Source: Caulobacteraceae bacterium (GTDB taxonomy: Bacteria; Pseudomonadota; Alphaproteobacteria; Caulobacterales; Caulobacteraceae). Taken from it: DNA of 33,806 nucleotides. Position numbers and translations under genes: made by a program. Within the stretch, counting starts at the first letter, position 1; every line of letters starts with the position of its first letter. Under the pieces are notes generated by a model, which was given only the letters and a program-made list of their open reading frames with translations, ran no database searches and was not told the DNA's origin. The stretch covers positions 579,195 to 613,000 of the forward strand of contig JAUJMO010000002.1 in NCBI GenBank assembly GCA_030446805.1, given 5' to 3'. Positions 1 to 7,859 of the stretch are shown piece after piece.

Positions 1-168
1 ACGCTCGGCGGCTCGGTCGGGATGGGCTATGCGCCCCCCGCCCTGGCCGAGCCGGGCACGTCGATCCAGGTGCTGGTGCGCGGCCGCGCCCAGCCGGCCG
101 AGGTCGCCGCCACGCCTTTCGTGCCGCAACGCTATTTCAGAAAACCCTCATTCCCGTCGGGAGCTTAG
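1..168 (+). CDS. gcvT: Aminomethyltransferase (glycine cleavage T protein), 3' end only
   Basis: Frame 1 is open from the first base and stops with TAG at 166-168, giving the last 55 residues of a protein. The fragment contains GGSVGMGYAP and a closing FVPQRYFRKP, which fit the C-terminal barrel of GcvT (the family usually ends with a 'V..pFVp.rY.r' motif). GcvT transfers the methylene group from the aminomethyl-lipoyl arm of GcvH to tetrahydrofolate. The stop is followed three bases later by the gcvH start, so the two are surely co-transcribed. The catalytic part and start lie outside the window. The call rests on the C-terminal motif plus position in front of gcvH, gcvPA and gcvPB. Confidence 0.88.
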   Translation, partial: TLGGSVGMGYAPPALAEPGTSIQVLVRGRAQPAEVAATPFVPQRYFRKPSFPSGA

Positions 169-171
169 GCC

Positions 172-543
172 ATGCGTTTCACCAAGAGCCACGAGTGGGT
201 GGAGTTGCACGACGACGGCGCCGCGACCGTCGGCATCACCCGATACGCCGCCGATCAACTGGGCGATGTCGTGTTCGTGGAGACGCCCGAGGTCGGCAAA
301 AGCGTGAGCAAGGGCGACACCTTCGCGGTGGTGGAGAGCGTCAAGGCCGCGTCGGACGTCTATTCGCCGGTGTCCGGCGAGGTGATCGAAGCCAACCCCG
401 AACTGTCCAGTCAGCCGGAGATGGTCAACGCCGACGCCCAGGGGACCGGCTGGTTCGCGAGGCTGCGCCTGTCGGCCGCAGATGCGGAACTGGGCGAGCT
501 CATGACGCCGGAAGACTACGACGCCTACATAGCCAGCCTCTGA
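172..543 (+). CDS. gcvH: Glycine cleavage system H protein
   Basis: A 123-residue protein, the normal length for GcvH. It carries the aminomethyl/methylene group on lipoate between GcvP and GcvT in the cytoplasm. It opens with the family signature [10 protein letters not shown] and contains the lipoylation site [12 protein letters not shown], with the modified lysine at residue 58; VSGEVIEAN and the C-terminal [11 protein letters not shown] are also typical. The ATG lies three bases after the gcvT stop, and the start matches the usual family N terminus. Downstream, 136 bases holding a long inverted repeat separate it from gcvPA. Nothing in the protein looks damaged. Confidence 0.97.
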   Translation: MRFTKSHEWVELHDDGAATVGITRYAADQLGDVVFVETPEVGKSVSKGDTFAVVESVKAASDVYSPVSGEVIEANPELSSQPEMVNADAQGTGWFARLRLSAADAELGELMTPEDYDAYIASL

Positions 544-570
544 CGGTGTTCGGCAGAGCCCCCCACACCC

Positions 571-672
571 TCCGCTCTCCCCGGCGAACGCCGGGGTCCA
601 TCATGGGCGGAGCACCAGCTGAAGGGCGTCCTCGGGGCGCCGTGGACCCCGGCCTTCGCCGGGGAGAGCGGA
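571..672 (+). repeat. Intergenic inverted repeat A (gcvH/gcvPA joint)
   Basis: Two 30-base arms, 571-600 and 643-672, are reverse complements at 29 of 30 positions, separated by a 42-base loop. Each arm contains its own smaller palindrome of the type CCCCGGC..GCCGGGG, so the RNA could form one long or two short hairpins. The outer end of the right arm, GGGGAGAGCGGA, ends seven bases before the gcvPA ATG and sits at the ribosome-binding position. The arms share their sequence with the element at 17983-18072, so this is a dispersed family, not a one-off hairpin. There is no T-run, so it does not look like an intrinsic terminator. Confidence 0.9.
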
Positions 673-679
673 AGTTCAA

Positions 680-2020
680 ATGCGCTACCTCCCCCTGACC
701 GACGCCGACCGGCGCGACATGCTCTCCGTCGTCGGGGTGGAGGGGATCGACGCGCTCTTCGCCGACGTGCCGCAGTCGGCCCGTCTGAGCGGGCCCGTGG
801 ACCTGCCCCGCCGCGCCGGCGAGCTCGAGGTCGAGCGGCGGCTGGGCGCCATGGCCTCCCGGAACGTCACGGCGGGCTCCGCGCCCTTCTTCTGCGGGGC
901 CGGCGCGTACAGGCACCACGTGCCGTCCACGGTGGATCACCTGATCCAGCGGTCGGAGTACCTGACCAGCTACACGCCCTATCAGCCCGAGATCAGCCAG
1001 GGCACGCTGCAGGCGCTCTACGAGTTCCAGACCCAGGTGGCGAACCTCCTCGGGATGGAGGTGGCCAACGCCTCCATGTACGACGGCTCCACGGCTACGG
1101 CGGAGGCCGTGATGATGGCCACGCGCGTCACCCGCCGGAAAAAGGCGGTGCTGTCCGGCGGGCTGCACCCCCAGTACGTTCAGACGACCGAGACGCTGGC
1201 CCATGTGGCCGGCGTGCGCACGGAACGGCTGGCCCCCGCGATCGACGCCGAGGCCGCCGTGATCGAGGCGATCGACCCGGACACCGCCTGCGTGGTTGTC
1301 CAGACCCCCAACGTGTTCGGCACGGCCACGGATGTGAGCGCCATCGCCGAGGCCGCGCACAAGGCGGGCGCGCTGCTGATCGTGGTGGTCACCGAGGCGG
1401 TGTCGCTGGGCCTGCTCAAGGCGCCGGGCGCCATGGGCGCCGACATCGTGGCCGCCGAGGGCCAGTCCATCGGCAACCCGCTCACCTTCGGCGGGCCCTA
1501 TGTCGGCCTGTTCGCCTGCACCGACAAGCTGGTGCGGCAGATGCCGGGCCGGCTCGCCGGCGAGACGGTGGACGCCGACGGCCGCCGCGGCTTCGTGCTG
1601 ACCCTGAGCACGCGCGAGCAGCACATCCGTCGTGACAAGGCGACGTCCAACATCTGCACCAATTCAGGGCTTTGCGCACTGGCCTTCACCATCCACATGA
1701 GTCTGCTGGGCGAGACGGGTCTCCGCCGCATGGCCCGGATCAACCATGCCCAGGCGAAGAAGACCCGCGACGCGCTCGCGGCCGTCCCAGGCGTGGAGAT
1801 CCTGACCCCGCGCTTCTTCAACGAGTTCGCCGTGCGACTGCCCCGGCCGGCCGAGGGCGCGGTGGACGCGCTGGCCGCGCGCGGCGTCCTGGCGGGCGTC
1901 CCCTATTCACGGCTGGAGCCGGGCGTTATGGATGATGTCCTGCTGGTGGCCACCACCGAAACCACGACGGACGAGGACATCAACGCGTTAGCGCTCGGTC
2001 TGACCGAGGTGTTCGCGTGA
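680..2020 (+). CDS. gcvPA: Glycine dehydrogenase (decarboxylating) subunit 1
   Basis: A 446-residue protein of normal length for the N-terminal half of a two-subunit glycine decarboxylase. It opens with [15 protein letters not shown] and has characteristic stretches such as [37 protein letters not shown] and [14 protein letters not shown]. With GcvPB it forms the PLP enzyme that decarboxylates glycine and loads the aminomethyl group onto GcvH. The PLP lysine belongs to GcvPB, not to this chain. The ATG at 680 is supported by the family N terminus and by GGAGAG/CGGAAG just upstream, which lies in the arm of repeat A. Since its partner gene is frameshifted here, whether the complex is functional depends on whether that frameshift is real. 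Confidence 0.96.
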   Translation: MRYLPLTDADRRDMLSVVGVEGIDALFADVPQSARLSGPVDLPRRAGELEVERRLGAMASRNVTAGSAPFFCGAGAYRHHVPSTVDHLIQRSEYLTSYTPYQPEISQGTLQALYEFQTQVANLLGMEVANASMYDGSTATAEAVMMATRVTRRKKAVLSGGLHPQYVQTTETLAHVAGVRTERLAPAIDAEAAVIEAIDPDTACVVVQTPNVFGTATDVSAIAEAAHKAGALLIVVVTEAVSLGLLKAPGAMGADIVAAEGQSIGNPLTFGGPYVGLFACTDKLVRQMPGRLAGETVDADGRRGFVLTLSTREQHIRRDKATSNICTNSGLCALAFTIHMSLLGETGLRRMARINHAQAKKTRDALAAVPGVEILTPRFFNEFAVRLPRPAEGAVDALAARGVLAGVPYSRLEPGVMDDVLLVATTETTTDEDINALALGLTEVFA

Positions 2021-2049
2021 TCCCGCGCAAGACGCCCCCTCGAACAGAA

Positions 2050-2185
2050 CGTCACCCTCGGACTCGTTCCGAGGGCCCATTCCTCCGCGCACCGACAAGG
2101 GGGGCTGAACCCATTGGGGGCGCCCCGACCCGCACCCGCTCGCCTAGCCGGACCGTGGGCCCTCGGAACAAGTTCGAGGGTGACG
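2050..2185 (+). repeat. Intergenic inverted repeat B (gcvPA/gcvPB joint)
   Basis: Arms 2050-2079 and 2156-2185 are reverse complements at 28 of 30 positions, around a 76-base loop. Each arm has an inner palindrome (CCTCGGA..TCCGAGG in the left arm). The sequence differs from repeats A, C and D, so this is a separate family with the same nested architecture. It starts 30 bases after the gcvPA stop and ends 43 bases before the gcvPB start. It has no T-run and lies within an operon, so a classical terminator is unlikely; an effect on mRNA processing or stability is possible but not shown. Confidence 0.88.
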
Positions 2186-2228
2186 CTTCGGTGCGGGGTT
2201 GGAACCCGGCGCAATCTGGAGCTCTCAA

Positions 2229-3808
2229 ATGGCGATGAACACCGTGGGCCGCCCTACCGCGCCCGAGGCCCTGCCCGACAACGACTACAAGCACCCGACG
2301 CTGACCGGCGGCCGCGGCCTGCTCCAGGACGAGGCGCTGATCTTCGAGATGGGCGCCTGGGACAAGACCGGCGTGGACCTGGACGAGGTGGACCTCGACC
2401 TGTCCGACCTCGGCGGCCTCACCCGTGACGAGGCGATCGGTTTGCCGGGCCTGTCGGAGCCTGAAGCCATGCGCCACTATGTGCGCCTGTCGCAGAAGAA
2501 CCACGCCATCGACCTGGCCATCTATCCGCTGGGCTCGTGCACCATGAAGCACAACCCGCGTCTGAACGAACGCATGGCGCGCTTGCCGGGGTTCGCCGAC
2601 GTGCATCCGCTCCAGCCGCAGTCGACGGTCCAGGGCGCCTTGCAGCTGATGGACACCCTGGCGCACTGGCTCAAGACGCTGACCGGCATGCCGGCCGTGG
2701 CGCTCAGCCCCAAGGCGGGCGCCCACGGCGAGCTTTGCGGCCTGCTGGCCATCCGCGCCGCGCACGAGGCCAAGGGGCAGGGCCATCGCAAGACCGTGCT
2801 GGTCCCCACCTCGGCCCACGGCACCAACCCCGCCACCGCCGCCTTTGTCGGCTACAGGGTGAAGGAGGTCTTGCCCAGACCGCGGACGGCCGCGTGGACG
2901 TGGCGGACCTGGCCGGCAAGCTCGGGCCCGACACGGCGGCCATCATGGTCACCAATCCCAACACCTGCGGCCTGTTCGAGCGCGACGTGGTCGAGATCGC
3001 GCGCCTGACGCATGAGGCGGGGGCCTATTTCTACGCCGACGGCGCCAACTTCAACGCCATCGTGGGCCGCGTCCGCCCGGGGGACCTGGGCGTGGACGCC
3101 ATGCACATCAATCTGCACAAGACATTCTCCACGCCGCACGGCGGCGGCGGGCCGGGCGCCGGACCCGTGGTGCTGTCCGAGGCGCTCGCGCCCTTCGCGC
3201 CTGCGCCCTGGGTGGTCAGCGACGGCCAGGGCGGCTTCCGGCTCGAGGAGCGGGAGACGGGCGAGGCCGCCCAGGCTTTTGGCCGCATGTGCGTCTTCCA
3301 TGGCCAGATGGGGATGTATGTCCGCGCGCTCAGCTACATGCTGAGCCACGGATCGGACGGCCTGCGCCAGGTGGCGGAGGACGCGGTGCTCAACGCCAAC
3401 TACCTAAAGGCGCGGCTGGAGACCGAGATGACGGCCGCCTTCCCCGAGGGGCCCTGCATGCACGAGGCCCTGTTCGACGACCGCTGGCTGGACGGGACGG
3501 GGATCACCACCCTGGACGTCGCCAAGGCGCTGATCGACGAAGGCTTCCACCCCATGACCATGTACTTCCCCCTGGTCGTGCGCGGCGCCATGCTGATCGA
3601 GCCGACGGAGACCGAGCCCCGGGCCGAGCTCGATCGCTTCGCCGAGGCCCTGCTGGCGCTGGCCCGCGCGGCCAAGGCCGGCGAACTGGAGCGCTTCAAG
3701 GGCGCGCCCTACCACGCGCCGCTGCGCCGCCTGGACGAGACCCGCGCGGCGCGGCAGCCGAAGCTGCGGTGGCGGCCGGACACCCCCACGGCGCTCGCGG
3801 CGGAGTAG
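2229..3808 (+). pseudogene. gcvPB: Glycine dehydrogenase subunit 2, interrupted by a frameshift
   Basis: The 5' part reads in one frame from ATG 2229 (TGGAGC at 2217-2222 as ribosome-binding site) through LGSCTMKHNPR and SAHGTNPATAAFVGYRVKEV, then leaves homology and stops at 3008. Homology resumes in another frame as ADGRVDVADLAGKLGPD and continues through MVTNPNTCGLFE, INLHKTFSTPHGGGGPG (PLP-binding lysine codon 3119-3121) to the stop at 3808. The break lies at about 2871-2885. One missing base or two extra bases there would restore one protein of about 525 residues, the normal length. Family conservation is excellent on both sides, so the change is either very recent or a base-calling error. 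If real, the glycine cleavage P protein would lose its PLP lysine domain. Confidence 0.85.
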
Positions 3809-4033
3809 CTAATCGAGGCTGGCGGAGCCGCCCAGGCTGGCCAGCCGCAGTGCGTCTTCGTCGTCCGCTATGGGGTCGACCTCTTCCGGGTCGCGGCCCT
3901 GGTCCGCGGCGCGCGCGCGGAGGTCGGGCATGAGCACACCGCGCCGAACGTCCAGCTGCGGCTGATCGTCGGCCGGCACATGGTCTCCGTCGCGATGGCC
4001 CTGTGTATCGGCCGGGGTACGGGAAACTGGCAT
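3809..4033 (-). CDS. Possible small acidic protein downstream of atpF
   Basis: A 74-residue open frame starting at ATG 4033, 53 bases after the atpF stop and on the same strand. It begins MPVSRTPADTQGHRDG, is rich in Asp, Glu and Arg, and ends LRLASLGGSASLD. There is no membrane segment, signal peptide or motif I recognise. Its stop codon abuts the stop of gcvPB on the other strand (TAG|CTA at 3806-3811), a compact arrangement that weakly favours a real gene, since the same thing happens at 14338-14343. In such GC-rich DNA short open frames arise by chance, so coding status is uncertain and no function is proposed. Confidence 0.42.
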   Translation of the reverse strand: MPVSRTPADTQGHRDGDHVPADDQPQLDVRRGVLMPDLRARAADQGRDPEEVDPIADDEDALRLASLGGSASLD

Positions 4034-4086
4034 GGCCGCGCTATATGGGGGCCCGCCCAGCCGGCGCCACTGCGACAGGGCGGCCG

Positions 4087-4584
4087 CTACTGCAGCTTGG
4101 TCCCGATCTGGGCGATGCCGCGGTCGATCAGGGGGTCGGACCCGCCTTCGGCCACCCTGCGGGCCAGAACCGACTGCGTCAGGTTCGCCGCGAGCTCGGC
4201 CGCAGCGGCTTTCACGGCCTGCGTCGCCTGGGTCTCGGCCAGGGCGATGCGCCGGTCGGCGGCGGCGGCGCGCCGCGCGATCTGCTCCTCCAGCTTGGTG
4301 CGGGCTTCGACCTCCATGCGGGCGGCCTCGGCCTCCGCATCGGCCACGATCTGAGCTGAGCGACGCTCCGCTTCCGCCCGCTCGCCCTGAAGCTGAGTCA
4401 GCAGGCGTTCGGCTTCCGCCCGCAGGCGCGCGGCCTCGTCCAGATCCGCCTGGATCTGGTTCCGCTTGGCGTCCAGCACGCCCAGCATGGCGCCGCGGCC
4501 CTTCCACAGCGCGATGGCCAGGAAGATGACCAGGCCCACGCCGACCCAGAACTCGGCCTCCGCGGGGTTCAGAAAGGCCGGCAT
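4087..4584 (-). CDS. atpF: ATP synthase F0 subunit b
   Basis: A 165-residue protein with one N-terminal membrane segment (about residues 11-28, FWVGVGLVIFLAIALWKG) followed by a long Ala/Glu/Arg-rich helix, the layout of the b subunit peripheral stalk that holds F1 stationary against the rotor. ATG 4584 is preferred over an in-frame TTG one codon upstream; its A is shared with the TGA of the preceding gene (TGATG, a one-base overlap), which suggests translational coupling. It is the last recognised F0 gene of the operon. The F1 genes are not nearby, as is usual in alphaproteobacteria. Assignment of this copy as b and the previous one as b' follows gene order and the N-terminal extension of the latter. 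Confidence 0.93.
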   Translation of the reverse strand: MPAFLNPAEAEFWVGVGLVIFLAIALWKGRGAMLGVLDAKRNQIQADLDEAARLRAEAERLLTQLQGERAEAERRSAQIVADAEAEAARMEVEARTKLEEQIARRAAAADRRIALAETQATQAVKAAAAELAANLTQSVLARRVAEGGSDPLIDRGIAQIGTKLQ

Positions 4585-5207
4585 CAACGGCTCCCTTGGG
4601 CGGCCAGCGCGGTGGTGATCTCGTCGGAGGCGGCCGGTCGTCCGCTCAGCTTCTCCGTGAGCACCTCGGCGGTCTCCACCGCGATCTGGCGGACGTTGGT
4701 CATGGCTTGGTCGCGACCGGTGCGGATGCGATCCTCGGCCTGCGCCAGATACTGCGAAAGCTTGGCTTCTTCGGCCGTGGCGCGGCGCGAGCGCTCCGCT
4801 TCCACGGCCGCCTTGGCGTCAGTGGCCGTGCGGCTGGCGCGCGCGCGGGCTTCGGCCACCTCGGCGCGGGCGGCCTCGGCCTGGGCGTCGGCCTCCGCCT
4901 GCACGGCGCGGGCGGCGATCAGCGCGCCGGAGATGGTGTTCTCCCGCTGGTCCAGGGCCGCGCGGAGCCGGGGGATGAACACGCGCGAGAGCAGGGCGTA
5001 GAGGATCGTGAAGAGAATGAGCAGCCAGATGATCTGGCCGCCCCAATACTCCACGCGGAACTGCGGCAGCCCCCCGCCTTCGCCGCCGTGAGCGGCGACT
5101 TCCGTGGTCCCCTCGGAGACCTCGTGCCCGTGCACCGCCTCGGAGGCTTCCGCGCTGGGAAGCTCGGTGACGGGGCGCGAGCCTTCCGGATTGACAGGGC
5201 TGGCCAT
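4584..5207 (-). CDS. atpF': ATP synthase F0 subunit b'
   Basis: A 207-residue protein with a hydrophilic N-terminal extension of about 50 residues, a single membrane segment around 57-77 (GGQIIWLLILFTILYALLSR), then a long charged helix with 'FIPRLRAALDQRENTI' at its start, which is typical of the b' (AtpG/AtpX) stalk subunit in alphaproteobacteria. With the b subunit it forms a heterodimeric peripheral stalk. It begins nine bases after the atpE stop and overlaps atpF by one base. The two stalk genes differ clearly in the N terminus, so this is the usual b/b' pair and not a recent duplication. Confidence 0.92.
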   Translation of the reverse strand: MASPVNPEGSRPVTELPSAEASEAVHGHEVSEGTTEVAAHGGEGGGLPQFRVEYWGGQIIWLLILFTILYALLSRVFIPRLRAALDQRENTISGALIAARAVQAEADAQAEAARAEVAEARARASRTATDAKAAVEAERSRRATAEEAKLSQYLAQAEDRIRTGRDQAMTNVRQIAVETAEVLTEKLSGRPAASDEITTALAAQGSR

Positions 5208-5216
5208 GGAAGCGGC

Positions 5217-5441
5217 TTAGCCGTTCAGGGTCAGGATGCCGAGCACGAAGGACAGAATGCCCAGGGCCTCGACCAGGGCGGCGCCCACGAACAGGTTGCC
5301 GATCTGGCCGCCGGCGGCCGTCGGATTGCGCAGGGCGCCTTCCATGAACTTGCCGAAGATATTGCCCACGCCCAGGCCCGCGCCCGCCATCCCGATGGTG
5401 GCCAGGCCCACGCCGATGAACTTAACGGCTTCCGATTCCAT
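5217..5441 (-). CDS. atpE: ATP synthase F0 subunit c
   Basis: A 74-residue hairpin of two membrane helices joined by a polar loop (EGALRNPTA), the normal form of the proton-carrying rotor subunit. The glycine-rich first helix ([12 protein letters not shown]) packs the ring, and the essential carboxylate is Glu58 in [11 protein letters not shown]. Glu is usual in alphaproteobacteria where E. coli has Asp. There is no sodium-binding signature around it, so proton coupling is the expectation. It sits between atpB and atpF' in the standard order. Confidence 0.97.
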   Translation of the reverse strand: MESEAVKFIGVGLATIGMAGAGLGVGNIFGKFMEGALRNPTAAGGQIGNLFVGAALVEALGILSFVLGILTLNG

Positions 5442-5483
5442 AGGTTTTCGTCCTTTGCTAGTGAGGGTAGGGGCCGTCGCCGG

Positions 5484-6266
5484 TCAGTGGTGACCGATGT
5501 TCACGACGTCGTTGAGGTAGATCGTGGTCAGCACGGCGAACACGAACGCCTGCAGAAAGGCCACCAGGAACTCAAGCGCGGTCAGGGCCACCACGCCGCT
5601 GAGCGCCAGGGCGGCGCCCGGGATGCCCAGCCAGCCCAGGCCGCCGCCGGCGGCCAAGCCGCCCAGGGACACGACAAAGCCCGCGAACACCTTCAAGGCC
5701 ACGTGGCCGCCCATCATGTTGCCGAACAGACGCAGGGCCAAGGTCACGGGCCGCAGCAGAAAGGCCACCACCTCGATCGGGACCACCAGGAACAGCACGG
5801 GCCAGGGCACGCCCGAGGGCACGAACAGCTTGAGGAAGCCCAGGCCATGGCGGGCGAAGCCCACGCCGATGACCAGCAGGATGGTCATGACCCCCAGCGC
5901 CGCTGTCACCGCGAGCTGAGAGGTGGCGGTGAAGACCAGGAACAGCCCCAGCATGTTCATCGCCAGAATGAACAGGAACAGCGTCAGGACGAACGGGGAA
6001 AAGGCGCGGCCCTCCGGCCCGATGAGATTGTGGGTGAGGTTGTCCACGATGCCGAACAGCATCTCGCCCACGCTCTGCACCCGCCCAGGCACCACCGCCG
6101 GCTTGGCCGTCACCACCGCCATGAGCAGGACGATCAGGCCCGCGGCCACCGTCATCGCCAAGGTGGAGTTGGTGAAGGCCATGTCGATGGTCCGGCCGCC
6201 CCCGATGGGGATGTCGGGCAGGTCGACGATCTTGCTGACCTCGAACTGGTGGATCGGATCGGCCAT
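5484..6266 (-). CDS. atpB: ATP synthase F0 subunit a
   Basis: A 260-residue membrane protein with five to six hydrophobic segments. It forms the proton half-channels next to the c ring. The essential arginine is Arg179 within LRPVTLALRLFGNMMGGH, and the C-terminal helix LEFLVAFLQAFVFAVLTTIYLND carries the conserved Gln and acidic/polar residues of the exit channel. The N terminus MADPIHQFEVSKI matches the alphaproteobacterial form (PIHQF..), fixing the start. It begins 15 bases after atpI and is followed by atpE after 42 bases. Confidence 0.97.
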   Translation of the reverse strand: MADPIHQFEVSKIVDLPDIPIGGGRTIDMAFTNSTLAMTVAAGLIVLLMAVVTAKPAVVPGRVQSVGEMLFGIVDNLTHNLIGPEGRAFSPFVLTLFLFILAMNMLGLFLVFTATSQLAVTAALGVMTILLVIGVGFARHGLGFLKLFVPSGVPWPVLFLVVPIEVVAFLLRPVTLALRLFGNMMGGHVALKVFAGFVVSLGGLAAGGGLGWLGIPGAALALSGVVALTALEFLVAFLQAFVFAVLTTIYLNDVVNIGHH

Positions 6267-6281
6267 AGGCCTGGGAAGCTC

Positions 6282-6638
6282 CTAGCTCTGTGGACCCGGC
6301 CGGGGGGCCGGGGCGGCTTTGGCCGCCGCCTGTTCGGCGGCCGCCTGGGCCATCAATCGATTCGCCGTGCGCCGAGCCATGTAGACGGCCAGTGCGAAGC
6401 CCGCCAACACGCCCCCGATCAGCCCCCAAGGGTTCGTGCCGAACAGCCGGTCGACCCCGAACCCCAGCCCGAGCCCGACCAGAACGCCGCCGAACAGCTC
6501 GACCACGATCCGGTAAGCCTGGTTCACCGCCGCACTATGCGGAGCGATCCCCTCCGGCCGCGCCGTCCGCTTCGCCAGCGCGTCGGCGCGGGCGGTCAGG
6601 TCCGATACGGCGCGGTCTTGGTCCGGCGATGTCGGCAT
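6282..6638 (-). CDS. atpI: ATP synthase-associated protein AtpI/AtpZ family
   Basis: A 118-residue protein with a charged N terminus (about 40 residues) and two membrane segments (about 43-65 and 72-90) linked by a short turn with NPWGLIGG, followed by an Ala-rich tail ending in prolines. This matches the AtpI/AtpZ family that precedes atpB in F0 operons and is thought to help assemble or stabilise the c ring or to affect Mg2+ movement. It is the first gene of the operon; a promoter can be proposed at 6691-6719. The family call rests on topology and position as much as on sequence. Confidence 0.88.
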   Translation of the reverse strand: MPTSPDQDRAVSDLTARADALAKRTARPEGIAPHSAAVNQAYRIVVELFGGVLVGLGLGFGVDRLFGTNPWGLIGGVLAGFALAVYMARRTANRLMAQAAAEQAAAKAAPAPRPGPQS

Positions 6639-6690
6639 GGCGGCAGGGTCCGCAGGACGGGGTCCGGCGAGCCGGCGTTGGTGCGCGCGC

Positions 6691-6719
6691 TATCTATCGG
6701 CGAGGCCGGGGAGCGTCAA
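6691..6719 (-). promoter_or_regulatory. Candidate promoter of the F0 operon
   Basis: On the minus strand, TTGACG (6719-6714) and TAGATA (6696-6691) are separated by 17 bases and resemble housekeeping sigma -35 and -10 elements; the preceding C gives the CTTGAC form common in alphaproteobacteria. Transcription would begin near 6684, about 46 bases before the atpI ATG. This is a sequence match only, and the -10 is weak. Confidence 0.4.
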
Positions 6720-6750
6720 GGACGCCGGTCGGCGCTAGGGCGGCGGCCGC

Positions 6751-7776
6751 TCAACGCGTCAGGGCGGCGACCACGGCCGGCGCGGCGGCCTGGGCGAGCT
6801 GGTCGAAGGTGCACTGGCGCGGCGCCTTGTCCGGGCGCCAGCGAACGAGCTTGGTTCCGTGGCGGAACCGGTCACCCGTCACATGGTCGTAGCGGACCTC
6901 CACGACCAGCTCGGGCCGGAGCGGGACCCACTGGCTCGGGCGGTCACGGCTCCAGCGGCTGGGCTTGTCGGGCGCGCTGCCGGTGAAGCCGGGCGGCTCA
7001 ACCAGCGCCTCCAGCCGGGCGGTGAGGGCCGGGCGTTCGGCGGCGGTGATCGCCGAGGTGAAGCCGACATGGTCCAGCCGGCCCTCCTCGTCGTAGAGCC
7101 CGAGCAGGAGGGAGCCCACCTCGCGGCTTGCCTGGGCGTAGCGGAAGCCGCCCACCACGCAATCGGCCGTGCGCAGGCGCTTGACCTTCAGCATGGCGCG
7201 TTCGCCGGGCTGGTAGGGCCCGTCCAGCCGCTTAGCCACGACCCCGTCCAGGGCGTCGCCCACCCGCTCGAGCCACGCCTGCGCCTCGGTCCGATCGTGG
7301 GTGCAGGGGGTCAGCGCCAGGCCCGCCTCCGGTTCCAGGCCTGCGCAGAAGCGCTCCAGCTCCGCCCTGCGGGTCGAGAGCGGCTCAGGCGCCAGCGCCC
7401 GGTTCTCGGGCGTGTGGAGACAGTCGAACAGGATCAGCTTGGCGGGCGTCTCCGTCGCCAGCTTGCGGATGCGGCTTTCGGCCGGGTGCAGCCGGTTCTG
7501 CAGCGCGTCGAAGGACAGGGCGCCGCCCAGCGGGATGACCAGTTCCCCATCCAGGACGAAGCGATCCGGGCCGAGCGCGGCCAGGCTCTCCACCACCTCC
7601 GGGAAGTAGCGGCCGAGCGGCTTGCCCGACTTGGCCTTGAGCTCGACGGTGGAGCCGCTGCGATAGGCTAGGCAGCGAAAGCCGTCCCACTTGGGCTCGA
7701 ACTGCCAACCGGGCCCGTCCGGAAGCTCGTCCACCTGACGCGCCTCCATGGGCTCGAACTCGAGGGGGGGAAACAT
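6751..7776 (-). CDS. ligC: ATP-dependent DNA ligase, LigC type
   Basis: A 341-residue single-chain ligase. The adenylation motif is EPKWDGFR with Lys29 as the AMP-accepting residue; later nucleotidyltransferase motifs are visible as FVLDGELVIP, DGVVAKRLDGPYQPG and AMLKVKRLRTADCVVGG, followed by an OB-fold domain with LRPELVVEVRYDHVTGDRFRHGTKLVRWR. There is no polymerase or nuclease domain, so it is the short form found as an accessory ligase in many alphaproteobacteria beside the NAD-dependent LigA; nick sealing in repair is the likely role. No Ku or LigD gene is in view. ATG 7776 follows an 8-bp hairpin at 7784-7808. Confidence 0.92.
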   Translation of the reverse strand: MFPPLEFEPMEARQVDELPDGPGWQFEPKWDGFRCLAYRSGSTVELKAKSGKPLGRYFPEVVESLAALGPDRFVLDGELVIPLGGALSFDALQNRLHPAESRIRKLATETPAKLILFDCLHTPENRALAPEPLSTRRAELERFCAGLEPEAGLALTPCTHDRTEAQAWLERVGDALDGVVAKRLDGPYQPGERAMLKVKRLRTADCVVGGFRYAQASREVGSLLLGLYDEEGRLDHVGFTSAITAAERPALTARLEALVEPPGFTGSAPDKPSRWSRDRPSQWVPLRPELVVEVRYDHVTGDRFRHGTKLVRWRPDKAPRQCTFDQLAQAAAPAVVAALTR

Positions 7777-7783
7777 GGACGCT

Positions 7784-7808
7784 GAACCGCCCCTCGTCGC
7801 GGCGGTTC
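7784..7808 (-). other. Hairpin in front of the ligase start
   Basis: GAACCGCC (7784-7791) and GGCGGTTC (7801-7808) are exact reverse complements around a nine-base loop. In the minus-strand mRNA the hairpin begins seven bases before the ligase ATG, and the best ribosome-binding purines (GAGGGG) lie at the loop/stem edge. No T-run follows, so it is not a standard terminator for smc, which ends at 7860. It could dampen ligase translation or be chance in GC-rich DNA. Confidence 0.45.
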
Positions 7809-7859
7809 CCCTCCGCGAAACCTCCGCCGGCCCATAAGGCCCAGCCCCGGAAGCCCCAG

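Noticed and set aside
500-1624. 374-codon minus-strand open frame over gcvPA
   Set aside because: Shadow of gcvPA; composition is His/Gly/Arg-rich and spans the palindrome and two genes.
4596-6986. 796-codon open frame antisense to the F0 operon
   Set aside because: It lies opposite well-supported atp genes and is low-complexity in His, Gln, Arg and Gly, as expected from the complementary strand of GC-rich coding DNA.
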